A DNA stretch of 34,122 nucleotides from CAYXDO01 sp964463485 (GTDB lineage: Bacteria; Myxococcota; Kuafuiibacteriia; Kuafuiibacteriales; Kuafuiibacteriaceae): positions 1 through 34,122 of the forward strand of contig CAYXDO010000121.1 in NCBI GenBank assembly GCA_964463485.1, written 5' to 3'. The number at the start of each line of letters is the position of its first letter. Position 1 is the stretch's first letter. Shown piece after piece: positions 25,906 through 34,122 of the stretch. The notes beneath the pieces are model-generated. The model was not told the DNA's origin and searched no databases. It was given only the letters and a program-made list of their open reading frames with translations. Position numbers and translations under genes: made by a program.

Positions 25906-25917
25906 GCGGGAGTCGCC

Positions 25918-26853
25918 GTGGACTCGAACTTACTTCCGATCGAGAACCCACGCCCCCTCGGCGGCGGGAAATATGCCGACGTCTTCGAGGGTACGGCCAA
26001 ACGGGGAGCGCATCGCGGCAAGACGGTCGTGCTGAAAGTCGCCCGGAGCGAGCTCAGATCGACCGAAGGAGTGACCGGCGGAGTCTACTTTGCCCAAGGA
26101 CTGTTCTTCGCCACCGGGAGCGTCTCCACGTGGGATCCCGACCCGAACGAAGTCATCCGAACCGAGGGCGATATTTTGGCGAAAATTCGCCACCCCGCGT
26201 TCGTGCGCCTGCTGGATCGCGGCGAGTCGTTCGGTCGACAGTATCTCCTGCTCGAGAGAGTAGCTGGTCGAACCTGGCGCGAAGTGATCTACGACGATCC
26301 GCGGTCTTTGTTCGAGTCGCTGGTCGAGCTCGTCAGGGCGCTCGCCGACGTCGCCGCGAGCGGAGAGCTCCGGTTCCATGGAGACCTGAAGCCAGAGAAC
26401 TTGCTCCTCGACGACAGCAAGCGGACGCGCATCCTCGACCCGAGCTCGGGCATGGCGCGGCTGGGCCCCGGCGGGGTACCCAGCCAGCTCGTCTTGACGG
26501 ATTGGTACAATCCGGCGCTCGAGCTCTCGGACCTACCTTCGCTCGGGTTACTCATCGCGGAGGTCTACACTCGAAGGCAGCTCGTCCTGGCCGCGAGTGA
26601 TGATAGGCCGGCAAAGACCCTCGGGCCAAGGCTCGGCGACTGGATCCGGCTGCGAGAAATCACTGGCGGCGCGAAGCTCATGCGGCGCCTGCCCCACCTG
26701 CCGCTCCCGAGCGAGCTCGAGCCCAGCGTGCCCAAGGGCATCGACGAAATCGTGCTCAAATGCTTGGGGCTAGGGTTCAAGAAGGGCCTGCTCGACGCCA
26801 TCGACCCGTACTCGGGCCCAGCGGAGCTCGTGATGGCTCTCGAGAGGCGCTGA
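25918..26853 (+). CDS. Atypical Ser/Thr protein kinase
   Basis: A 311-residue single-domain kinase. The P-loop is GGGKYADV (15-22), the Lys is in VVLKVAR (Lys40), the probable helix-C Glu is Glu83, the catalytic loop HGDLKPEN (154-161; Gly for the usual Arg, catalytic Asp156 kept), and the magnesium loop LDPSSG (Asp174; DPS for DFG). Activity is therefore likely, with activation not relying on the HRD arginine. It has no transmembrane segment and no extra domains, unlike the kinase at 13656. GTG at 25918 has GGGAG just upstream, 12 bp after the EDR1-like gene, so they form a two-gene operon. The EDR1-like protein is its probable partner or substrate. Confidence 0.82.
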   Translation: MDSNLLPIENPRPLGGGKYADVFEGTAKRGAHRGKTVVLKVARSELRSTEGVTGGVYFAQGLFFATGSVSTWDPDPNEVIRTEGDILAKIRHPAFVRLLDRGESFGRQYLLLERVAGRTWREVIYDDPRSLFESLVELVRALADVAASGELRFHGDLKPENLLLDDSKRTRILDPSSGMARLGPGGVPSQLVLTDWYNPALELSDLPSLGLLIAEVYTRRQLVLAASDDRPAKTLGPRLGDWIRLREITGGAKLMRRLPHLPLPSELEPSVPKGIDEIVLKCLGLGFKKGLLDAIDPYSGPAELVMALERR

Positions 26854-26946
26854 GTCGACCCCGCGAATGGGCGCGGCATGAGTTTGACGAGCCTTGTTGG
26901 CGACCTGCCGGGGACCGACACCGGAGAGTGGGTTTCGACTCGCTCG

Positions 26947-26997
26947 GTGAACTGCCGAACGGCGATACCAAATCAGTGAACTGCCGAGCGGTGATAC
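26947..26997. promoter_or_regulatory. Pair of 22-bp direct repeats, possible operator
   Basis: Two copies, 26947-26968 and 26976-26997, each beginning GTGAACTGCCGA and ending GATAC. They match at 20 of 22 positions and are offset by 29 bp, close to but not exactly three helical turns. The first copy contains the small palindrome GCCGAACGGC. They end 80 bp before the cytochrome start codon. Their position suggests a regulator binding site for that gene; a fragment of a mobile repeat is the alternative. Confidence 0.45.
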
Positions 26998-27055
26998 TCT
27001 CCGCGAAATACTTGCGCGCGCCCGTGTTCTGAATTCGACGAGGATCAATTCATCA

Positions 27056-27074
27056 TCTCGCGGAGTGAGCGAGA
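27056..27074 (+). promoter_or_regulatory. Hairpin holding the ribosome-binding region of the cytochrome gene
   Basis: TCTCGC (27056-27061) can pair with GCGAGA (27069-27074), leaving the 7-base loop GGAGTGA, which carries the best Shine-Dalgarno-like sequence before the ATG at 27078. The GGAG-to-ATG distance is long (12 bases) in linear RNA. The arrangement could tune translation, but it may be chance. Confidence 0.35.
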
Positions 27075-27077
27075 CTC

Positions 27078-30000
27078 ATGGCCATGGCGGCGACCAGGTC
27101 GGGGGCGTGGTGTGCCCTGGTCGCTCTCTTGGCTTGCTCAGAAGAGCCGCCGGGGCCCTCGCCCAACGACGGCTGCCGTACTTGCCACGGCTCTCGCGAC
27201 AATCCGGCTCCGCCCTTGGCGCTGGATGGGTCGAGCGACGCGTGGTCGCGCGGGGTTGGCGCACACCAGGTTCACCTGCTGGGCCAACGCCTCGAGCGAA
27301 CCGTCGCGTGTGAAGAGTGCCACGTTCGTCCCGATACCATCGACGCGCCCGGCCATCTGGATTCCACGCCCGGCGCCGAAGTCGTCTTCGGGTCGCTCTC
27401 GAACGCGGACGGCGTTCAGTCCACCTGGGCTTCCGACGCACTCACCTGCACGACCTACTGTCACGGAGTGAGTCTGTCGGGAGGGTCGGTCACTCATCCC
27501 GTGTGGACTCGGGTCGACGGATCACAAACCGAGTGCGGCTCTTGTCACGGGATGCCCCCGCCGGCGCCGCACCCCGCGGCGCGGGCCTGCGCGTTGTGTC
27601 ACGACACGGCCGGCCCCAACGACGAGCTGATCGATCCCCTTCGCCACGCGGACGGTAGGTTGGATGTTCGCGAAACGTCGGAGTGCTCGGCCTGTCATGG
27701 CTCGGACACCAACTCAGCTCCGCCGCGCGACCTCCTCGGGCGTGGGATCACGACCGAGCCCGGCGTCGGCGCCCATCAGACTCACCTGACGGGCGGTGTG
27801 CAGTCGCGACCCGTCGAGTGCTCGGATTGTCACCTCGTGCCCACGGAGATGGGCTCCCCGGGCCACGTCGACAGCGACGTTCCCGCGGAGCTCGTCTTCA
27901 AGGCGACCGCGACCTTGCGAGGGGCCTCGCCAAAGTGGAATCGGGAGACTGCGACATGTTCGGACAGTTATTGTCACGGGTCCCGCCTAGAGGGTTCGAG
28001 GCCCCACGAACCGGTGTGGACCCGTGTCGACGGCACCGAAGCGCGGTGTGGTCAGTGTCATGGACTGCCGCCGAGTGAGCCTCACCCGGCGAACGACCGC
28101 TGCGAGCTGTGCCACTTGCCAACGGCTGGACCCGAGCGAACGATCGCGAACCGACTCACCCACGTCGACGGAGTCGTGCAGGTCGCGATCGAAGCCTGCA
28201 CTGGTTGCCACGGGTCTACGAACAACCTGGCACCTCCGAAAGACACGGACGGGCGCTCGGATACAGCCGTTCGTTCGGTCGGCGCCCATCAAACTCACGT
28301 CCTCGGCGGACGATCTTCGCTGCCGGTGGCCTGCGATGCTTGCCACGAGGTCCCGCTCTCGGTCGACGCTCCAGGGCATCGAGACTCAGCTGCTCCGGCG
28401 GAGGTGCGGTTCTCCGGGCTTGCGCGCGTCCGAAGCCACGATCCCGGATGGGACGGGACGTCTTGCCAGGACTCATACTGCCACACGGTGTCTTCGACCG
28501 CAGGGGGGATCAGAAACGATCCGACCTGGACTCGCGTAGATGGGTCGCAAGCGACGTGCGGGTCATGCCATGGCTTGCCTCCAGCGCCTCCGCATCCGGA
28601 GAGTCGCACGTGTTCGTTGTGCCACGGACCCACCGCGGGACCTGGACTCACGGTTGCGAACCGCGCGACTCACGTGGACGGCATCCTGCAAGTCACCGAC
28701 GGGCGGTGCGCGTCCTGCCATGGTTCGACGAATCAGCCGGCGCCTCCGAGAGACTTACTCGGCCGATCGGACACCACGGTTCGCACGGTCGGTGCTCACC
28801 GGTCTCACGTCGAAGGGACGCTCGGGTTGTCGCGAGCCGTCTCCTGCACCGAGTGTCACGTGGTCCCCGCGCGTCTGGAGTCGCCTGGTCACGTGGATAC
28901 CGATCCTCCCGCGGAGCTGAGTTTCGGGCCCCTGGCCACCACCGCCAGCGCGACGCCGACCTTCGTGGAGCTGAGTGCGACTTGTGAGAGTGTCTATTGC
29001 CATGGAAGCTCCCTCGTCGGCGGCCGAAATACGACGCCTACGTGGGTTCAGGTGGATGGCTCGCAGGCCTCCTGTGGGTCTTGCCATGGAATTCCGCCGG
29101 GCGGCGACCACCCTCGGGACGACCGCTGCAGCTTCTGCCACTTGCCCACGGCGGGCCCCGGCCAACGGATCGCGGAACCAACGACTCACATCGACGGGCG
29201 CGTGCAGGCGGCGAAGGAGTGCGACAGTTGCCACGGAAAGGCCGGCGAGCCCGCTCCTCCGAAGGACTTGGACGGCCACGACGAAACCACCGCGGTGGGC
29301 GTGGGCGCCCACCGAACTCACCTCGCCGGCGGCGTCACGGGCCGCCCGGTCGCTTGCTCCGAGTGTCACGCGGTGCCGATCCTGCTCGACGATCCTGGGC
29401 ACATCGACACGCCGCGCCCCGCCGAGTTGATCTTTGGAAACCTCGCTGGGCTCGGCCACACGCCGGAGTGGGCGGCGCCGACTTGCTCGGAGACCTATTG
29501 TCACGCAGGGGTCGGTGCGGCGAACTCCGCACCGAGCTGGACGACCGTCGACGGAACTCAGGCCGAATGCGGCGCGTGCCACGGAATTCCGCCCCCAACC
29601 ACGGTTCACCAGACCGACCAGGATTGCTCCAACTGTCACCTTCCGACCGCCGGGCCGAACCGGACCATCGCCGACCGCAACACTCATGGCGACGGAATTC
29701 TCCACTTGACCGATCTCGACTGTGCTTCATGCCACGGAGACGCGAGCTCCCCAGCGCCGCCCGTGGACCTCGATGGCAACGCGGAGTCGACCGACCCCGA
29801 GGTTGGCGCGCACCGAGCCCACTTGTCTGGAGGAGAAGACTCCGCGGCGGTGGCTTGTACGGCATGTCACCGGGTGCCGCAGACGCGAGACGAGGCGGGC
29901 CACGTGGACTCCGATCGACCTGCTGAAGTCAGCTTCAGCGGCCGAGCCTCGGCCGATGGGTCTGCGCCAACGTACTCATCGGGAACTTGCTCGGAGACCT

Positions 30001-33000
30001 ACTGTCATACCGCCTCGGGGGCCTCCGAGCCTAGCCCCGCATGGGATCGACCGGGGACGGACTGTGAGTCTTGCCACGGCTTTCCGCCGCCCTTGCCCCA
30101 CCCCCAGCGACCGCGTTGCGAAAATTGCCACGCGCCGGTGGCTGGGCCGGATCGATCGATTCTGGAACCCACCCGCCACGTCGATGGGATCGTCGACGTC
30201 GACCCCGACCGATGTGACTCCTGCCATGGGTCTGCGACCAACGCGGCTCCTCCGAGGGACCTCGACGGTCAGAGTGAAGTCACGTCGCTGACGGTCGGGG
30301 CGCATCAGACTCACCTCGCCGGCGGAGCCGCAGCAAGGCCCGTCGCGTGCGCGGAGTGCCATGTCGCGCCAGAGGCGCTCGGGGACCCTGGCCACATCGA
30401 CACCCCCGCTCCGGCGGAGCTGACTTTCGGCTCGTTGGCCAAGCGGGACGGGCACGATCCGAGCTGGGAGCGTGCCTCGGCCTCCTGTTCCGACGCGTAC
30501 TGTCACGGGGAGTCTCGCCCCGCCTGGACTCAGCCGGGGTCTGCCCCCTGTGGGTCCTGTCATGAGTTACCTCCGGCGGCGCCGCACCCCCGCGGTACGC
30601 GCTGCGAGCTCTGCCACCTACCCACGGCGGGGCCCGGTCGTACGATCGCTCATCGCGAGACTCATGTGGACGGCGTCGTCCAAGCGGCGACGGAGGTTTG
30701 CACGGGCTGCCATGGAACTCAGGAGAATCTTGCGCCGCCCGTCGATACGGCTGGTCGTTCCGATCCGTCGCTTCGCAGCGTGGGAGCGCACCAAAGCCAC
30801 GTGAACGGGGGTCGGTTCTCTCGCCCGGTTTCCTGCATCGAATGCCACCTCGTACCCGTCGCCGTCACCGACCCTGGTCATGCCGATACGCCACCGCCCG
30901 CCGAGCTCAGCTTCGGTCCGACTTCGACGAGCCATGGGCGCCAGCCCTCGTGGGATGGGTCGCGCTGCACGGACTCGTATTGTCATGTCGGAAGCGGGGG
31001 AACGGTCGTCTCTCCGCGTTGGACCGCACCCACGGGAACTGAAGCCACGTGCGGAGCTTGTCACGGTCTGCCTCCTCCTCTGCCGCACCCCGCGAACGAT
31101 CGCTGCTCGCTCTGTCACGCACCCACCGCAGGCCCCGGCACCACCATCGCCCAGCGCGCCACCCACGTGAATGGCGTGCTCGAAGTGACGTCAGGGGAGT
31201 GTACTTCTTGCCATGGGTCCGATTTGCCAGCGCCGCCCTATGACTTGGCCGGTCGGGCCGATCCCACTCTCCAAACGGTAGGCGCCCACCGAGCTCACCT
31301 CAGCGCACCCGCAGGCATTTCGCGCCCGGTGGCCTGCAGCGAGTGCCACCTCGTGCCCGACGTCATCGACGCTCCGGGCCACGTCGACACTCCGCAACCG
31401 GCAGAGGTCAGGTTCGGTGCGCTCGCAAGCTCGGCCGGAACGGTGGCGAGTTACGACGGCACCAATGCGACTTGCGATGAGTATTGCCACGGCGCGAGTG
31501 TAGGCCGAGCGCTCCCGAGCCCCGCCTGGACGGACGCCGACGGCTCCGAGGGGGCCTGCGGATCCTGCCACGGCAACCCACCTGCCGTGGCCCATCCTCC
31601 CGACGATCGCTGCGAGCTCTGCCACCTCCCGACCGCGGGACCCAATCGGACGATCGCCGACCCGACGACTCATATCGACGGCGTGGTTCAGGCGGCTTCC
31701 GGCTGCGATGGGTGCCACGGTCAGGCTGGGAACTCAGCTCCCCCGTTCGATCTCGACCACGCCATCGAGACTACGCGAATCACCGTGGGGGCCCACCAGA
31801 CTCACCTCTCCGGCGGGATCTCGGGACGTCCGGTCGCGTGTTCGGAGTGTCACCTCGTACCGGCAGCGCTCGAAAGTCCGGGCCATGTGGACTCTCTGCG
31901 TCCAGCTGAGCTGGTGTTCGGACCGACTGCGGCTGCTCGCGGCCGGCTTCCGACGTGGAGCAGCCCGGCGTGCTCGGAGACCGCGTGTCACTCGGGGCCC
32001 GACGCCGCGAAGCCCGACCCAGTCTGGAACGCCGTCGACGGAGCTCAGGCCGCGTGCGGGGGCTGCCACGGCATCCCGCCCAACACGCCCTCTCATCGCT
32101 CGTCGGCGGACTGTTCCACGTGCCACCTTCCTACGGCCGGGCCGGGTGCGACGATTGCCCAGAGATCGACCCACGTCGACGGTATCGTCCAAGTCACTGA
32201 CCTCGATTGCGCCTCATGCCACGGGGATGCGACGAGCGCGGCGCCCCCGAGGGACTTGGCGGGCGACGGCGCTCCGACGGACCCCGAGGTAGGTACTCAC
32301 CGTGCTCACCTCTCTGGAGGTCAGTCGTCCGCGGCCGTCCCGTGCGCCACGTGCCACATCGTCCCGGTGACCAAAGACGAGCCCGGGCACCTCGATAGCT
32401 TGGCGCCGGCCGAAGTGATTTTGGGCGGACGGGCGTCCGCGGAAGGGCGCGAGCCGACTTATTCGGCGGGGAGCTGCGCGTCGACCTATTGTCACTCTCT
32501 CTCGGGAGCGGGCGTCCCAACGCCCGTCTGGAACGCACCCGGTACTCTCTCGTGCGCGGGTTGCCACGGAATGCCCCCGCCAGCTCCCCACCCGGCAAAT
32601 GGGTCCTGTCAGCTTTGTCATGCACCCGTGGCAGCACCCGGCCAAGTCATTGCCGATCGAACCCGCCACGCCGATGGAACTTTGGATGTGCAGGATTCGA
32701 GCTGCGGGCGATGCCACGGTTCGGCCGACAACTCGGCTCCGCCCCCCGACTTGCTCGGCGGCAGCGACGTCACTCAGATCACGGTGGGCGCGCACCAGGC
32801 GCATCTGAGCGGCGGAGCACGGTCGAGGGCAGTCGCTTGCGATGAGTGTCACTTCGTCCCGACCGAGCTCAACGACATCGGACACATCGACTCTCCGCCC
32901 CCTGCGGAGCTCAGCTTTGGGCCCCTCGCCAAGCAGGACGCGAACCCACGTTTTGCGCGCGCTTCCGCGACCTGCGCGGACACCTACTGTCACGGAAGCG

Positions 33001-34122
33001 CACAACCGGTTTGGACTCAGCCTGGCTCGGCGATCTGCGGTTCTTGTCACGATCTGCCGCCGGACGCGCCGCACCCGGCCAATGACTCCTGTGAGCTGTG
33101 CCATCTCCCCACGGCGGGGCCGAATCGGTCGATCGCCAATCCCACGACTCACGTGGATGGCATCGTCGACGTGGCCATCGACGGATGTCTGGGATGCCAT
33201 GGGACTGCCGCGAATCTGGCTCCGCCGACGGACACGCTTGGGCGCTCGGCCGTCTCGCTCCGATCGGTCGGTGCCCACCAGACTCACCTCGCGGGCGGGC
33301 GGGCTTCGAGGGCAGTGTCGTGCGACGAGTGCCACCGAGTGCCCACGAGTGTGGCGGAGGCAGGTCACAATGACACCCCCACCCCGGCCGAGCTGACCTT
33401 CGGGTCCGTGGCGACGACCGGCGGTAGTGCGCCGAGCTGGAACGGGGTGAGTTGCTCGACGAGCTACTGTCACAATGGACCGGGCGCATCCACGCCATCC
33501 CCGAGGTGGAGCGTGGTGGACGGAACCGAGGCGGCCTGCGGAGCCTGCCACGGGTTGCCGCCGCCTGCTCCGCACCCGGTGGGCTCCAACTGTGGACTCT
33601 GCCACGCGCCCACGGCGGGCCCAGGCCAGTCGATTGCGCAGCCTTCGACCCACGTGAACGGAGTGTTGGAAGTCACGAGCGGAGGGTGCACGGACTGTCA
33701 TGGCTCCGGGGAGAGCTCTGCGCCACCGGTCGACCTCCTCGGACAGTCGGACCCCAGCTTGCGAACGGTGGGGGCTCACCGGGTCCACGTCGAAGCGCCC
33801 TCGAGTCTGTCGCGGCCGGTCGCCTGCGGTGAGTGCCACACGATTCCAGCGACGCTCGCGAGCCCCGGCCACGTCGACACTTCCCCGCCCGCGGAGGTGC
33901 GATTTGGATCGTTGGCCTCGGCGGGAGGCCTGTTGCCGACCTATGAGTTGGCGACGGCGAGCTGCCAAGTCTACTGCCACGGGTCGACCCTCGACCGGCA
34001 ACGACCCGAGCCGATCTGGATGAGTACAGGGGGCGTCGAGTCCGCTTGTGGAGCTTGCCACGGCAATCCACCGGCGGGTGGGCACCCGAGCGACGATCGG
34101 TGTGAGCTCTGCCATTTGCCGA
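27078..34122 (+). CDS. Giant multiheme c-type cytochrome lipoprotein, partial (3' end outside window)
   Basis: One open frame of 2,348 codons from the ATG at 27078 to the edge without a stop. The N-terminus (MAMAATRSGAWCALVALLAC) is a lipoprotein signal with lipobox Cys20. Fourteen repeats of about 167 residues follow. Each has, in order, CxxCH, AHxxHL, CxxCH-x-VP, GHxD, C-x3/4-CH, CxxCH-x-x-PP, a further His (often PHP), CxxCH-x-P-T-A-G and THVDG. That gives 70 heme-attachment motifs: 56 CxxCH, 11 CxxxxCH and 3 CxxxCH. The repeat is the CxxxxCH...CxxCH domain known from Geobacter (GSu_C4xC__C2xCH). The protein must be exported and matured by a cytochrome c system, and probably sits on the cell surface, conducting electrons (inference). 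The ATG at 27084 is an alternative start. Confidence 0.93.
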   Translation, partial: MAMAATRSGAWCALVALLACSEEPPGPSPNDGCRTCHGSRDNPAPPLALDGSSDAWSRGVGAHQVHLLGQRLERTVACEECHVRPDTIDAPGHLDSTPGAEVVFGSLSNADGVQSTWASDALTCTTYCHGVSLSGGSVTHPVWTRVDGSQTECGSCHGMPPPAPHPAARACALCHDTAGPNDELIDPLRHADGRLDVRETSECSACHGSDTNSAPPRDLLGRGITTEPGVGAHQTHLTGGVQSRPVECSDCHLVPTEMGSPGHVDSDVPAELVFKATATLRGASPKWNRETATCSDSYCHGSRLEGSRPHEPVWTRVDGTEARCGQCHGLPPSEPHPANDRCELCHLPTAGPERTIANRLTHVDGVVQVAIEACTGCHGSTNNLAPPKDTDGRSDTAVRSVGAHQTHVLGGRSSLPVACDACHEVPLSVDAPGHRDSAAPAEVRFSGLARVRSHDPGWDGTSCQDSYCHTVSSTAGGIRNDPTWTRVDGSQATCGSCHGLPPAPPHPESRTCSLCHGPTAGPGLTVANRATHVDGILQVTDGRCASCHGSTNQPAPPRDLLGRSDTTVRTVGAHRSHVEGTLGLSRAVSCTECHVVPARLESPGHVDTDPPAELSFGPLATTASATPTFVELSATCESVYCHGSSLVGGRNTTPTWVQVDGSQASCGSCHGIPPGGDHPRDDRCSFCHLPTAGPGQRIAEPTTHIDGRVQAAKECDSCHGKAGEPAPPKDLDGHDETTAVGVGAHRTHLAGGVTGRPVACSECHAVPILLDDPGHIDTPRPAELIFGNLAGLGHTPEWAAPTCSETYCHAGVGAANSAPSWTTVDGTQAECGACHGIPPPTTVHQTDQDCSNCHLPTAGPNRTIADRNTHGDGILHLTDLDCASCHGDASSPAPPVDLDGNAESTDPEVGAHRAHLSGGEDSAAVACTACHRVPQTRDEAGHVDSDRPAEVSFSGRASADGSAPTYSSGTCSETYCHTASGASEPSPAWDRPGTDCESCHGFPPPLPHPQRPRCENCHAPVAGPDRSILEPTRHVDGIVDVDPDRCDSCHGSATNAAPPRDLDGQSEVTSLTVGAHQTHLAGGAAARPVACAECHVAPEALGDPGHIDTPAPAELTFGSLAKRDGHDPSWERASASCSDAYCHGESRPAWTQPGSAPCGSCHELPPAAPHPRGTRCELCHLPTAGPGRTIAHRETHVDGVVQAATEVCTGCHGTQENLAPPVDTAGRSDPSLRSVGAHQSHVNGGRFSRPVSCIECHLVPVAVTDPGHADTPPPAELSFGPTSTSHGRQPSWDGSRCTDSYCHVGSGGTVVSPRWTAPTGTEATCGACHGLPPPLPHPANDRCSLCHAPTAGPGTTIAQRATHVNGVLEVTSGECTSCHGSDLPAPPYDLAGRADPTLQTVGAHRAHLSAPAGISRPVACSECHLVPDVIDAPGHVDTPQPAEVRFGALASSAGTVASYDGTNATCDEYCHGASVGRALPSPAWTDADGSEGACGSCHGNPPAVAHPPDDRCELCHLPTAGPNRTIADPTTHIDGVVQAASGCDGCHGQAGNSAPPFDLDHAIETTRITVGAHQTHLSGGISGRPVACSECHLVPAALESPGHVDSLRPAELVFGPTAAARGRLPTWSSPACSETACHSGPDAAKPDPVWNAVDGAQAACGGCHGIPPNTPSHRSSADCSTCHLPTAGPGATIAQRSTHVDGIVQVTDLDCASCHGDATSAAPPRDLAGDGAPTDPEVGTHRAHLSGGQSSAAVPCATCHIVPVTKDEPGHLDSLAPAEVILGGRASAEGREPTYSAGSCASTYCHSLSGAGVPTPVWNAPGTLSCAGCHGMPPPAPHPANGSCQLCHAPVAAPGQVIADRTRHADGTLDVQDSSCGRCHGSADNSAPPPDLLGGSDVTQITVGAHQAHLSGGARSRAVACDECHFVPTELNDIGHIDSPPPAELSFGPLAKQDANPRFARASATCADTYCHGSAQPVWTQPGSAICGSCHDLPPDAPHPANDSCELCHLPTAGPNRSIANPTTHVDGIVDVAIDGCLGCHGTAANLAPPTDTLGRSAVSLRSVGAHQTHLAGGRASRAVSCDECHRVPTSVAEAGHNDTPTPAELTFGSVATTGGSAPSWNGVSCSTSYCHNGPGASTPSPRWSVVDGTEAACGACHGLPPPAPHPVGSNCGLCHAPTAGPGQSIAQPSTHVNGVLEVTSGGCTDCHGSGESSAPPVDLLGQSDPSLRTVGAHRVHVEAPSSLSRPVACGECHTIPATLASPGHVDTSPPAEVRFGSLASAGGLLPTYELATASCQVYCHGSTLDRQRPEPIWMSTGGVESACGACHGNPPAGGHPSDDRCELCHLP
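27174..34122 (+). repeat. Fourteen in-frame approximately 500-bp coding repeats
   Basis: The first cysteine codon of each repeat is at 27174, 27684, 28197, 28707, 29220, 29721, 30213, 30699, 31200, 31704, 32208, 32703, 33186 and 33687, all in the frame of the ATG at 27078. Spacing is 483-513 bp (mean 501) and always a multiple of three. Units have diverged at DNA level, so expansion was not recent. The fourteenth has its fifth heme motif at 34101-34115, just before the window ends. Confidence 0.9.

Noticed and set aside
26853..26946. Terminator after the atypical kinase gene
   Set aside because: Only weak CCGG pairings were found and no T-run, so no site is claimed.
28109..28987. Several 100-300 codon plus-strand frames inside 27078-34122, suggesting many small or broken genes
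   Set aside because: They are off-frame. Following the frame of the ATG at 27078 through the whole region gives one unbroken protein with all repeat motifs in phase.
32214..34115. 633-codon open frame on the minus strand
   Set aside because: It is the antisense of the heme repeats: the biased codons of the cytochrome leave the reverse frame open. It has no start context and no domain, and is rich in Arg.

Overview
The window looks like a high-GC Gram-negative chromosome, most likely a Myxococcota or related former deltaproteobacterium. The grounds are the LPS (lpx) genes, Hanks-type Ser/Thr kinases beside envelope proteins, many lipoproteins and large exported proteins, and a multiheme cytochrome built from the CxxxxCH/CxxCH repeat first named in Geobacter. 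This is inferred from gene content and base composition; there is no rRNA or other marker.

Layout. 1-266 is a 13-bp tandem repeat running off the left edge. 575-4016 is accessory: a double SUKH (SMI1/KNR4) protein, a decayed BrnT-like toxin fragment next to a 21-bp triplication and a REP-like palindrome, and an AAA ATPase with a C-terminal PD-(D/E)XK domain. 4151-8106 holds two overlapping exported lipoproteins of the DUF3857/transglutaminase type; the first keeps its catalytic triad and the second has lost its Cys and His. From 16249 down to 8225 runs a probable minus-strand operon: exported membrane protein, Ser/Thr kinase with a transmembrane anchor, GT39-type glycosyltransferase, a MuiA/DUF4139 protein carrying PilQ-like secretin N0 and N1 domains, and an ordinary MuiA/DUF4139 protein.

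16371-17833 encodes a membrane-anchored protein and an EVE-domain protein. 23254 down to 17820 is the envelope cluster skp-lpxD-fabZ-lpxA-lpxB-esterase, with tight overlaps and one foreign-looking Uma2 nuclease gene inserted in the opposite direction between lpxA and lpxB. 23555-26853 is a signalling-type cluster: a possible roadblock/LC7 protein, a protein with four GW repeats and a plant-like EDR1 peptidase-fold domain, and an atypical protein kinase. The last two together resemble the EDR1-kinase arrangement of plant CTR1/EDR1, split into two genes.

From 27078 to the right edge there is one uninterrupted reading frame of 2,348 codons, still open. It encodes an exported lipoprotein cytochrome with 14 repeats of about 167 residues, each with five heme-binding motifs and five further conserved histidines: 70 heme sites visible, with more likely beyond the window. 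Its upstream region carries a pair of 22-bp direct repeats and a hairpin with a Shine-Dalgarno-like GGAG in its loop.

The strongest candidates for something undescribed are the 70-plus-heme cytochrome, the MuiA-secretin N-domain fusion and the EDR1/kinase gene pair.
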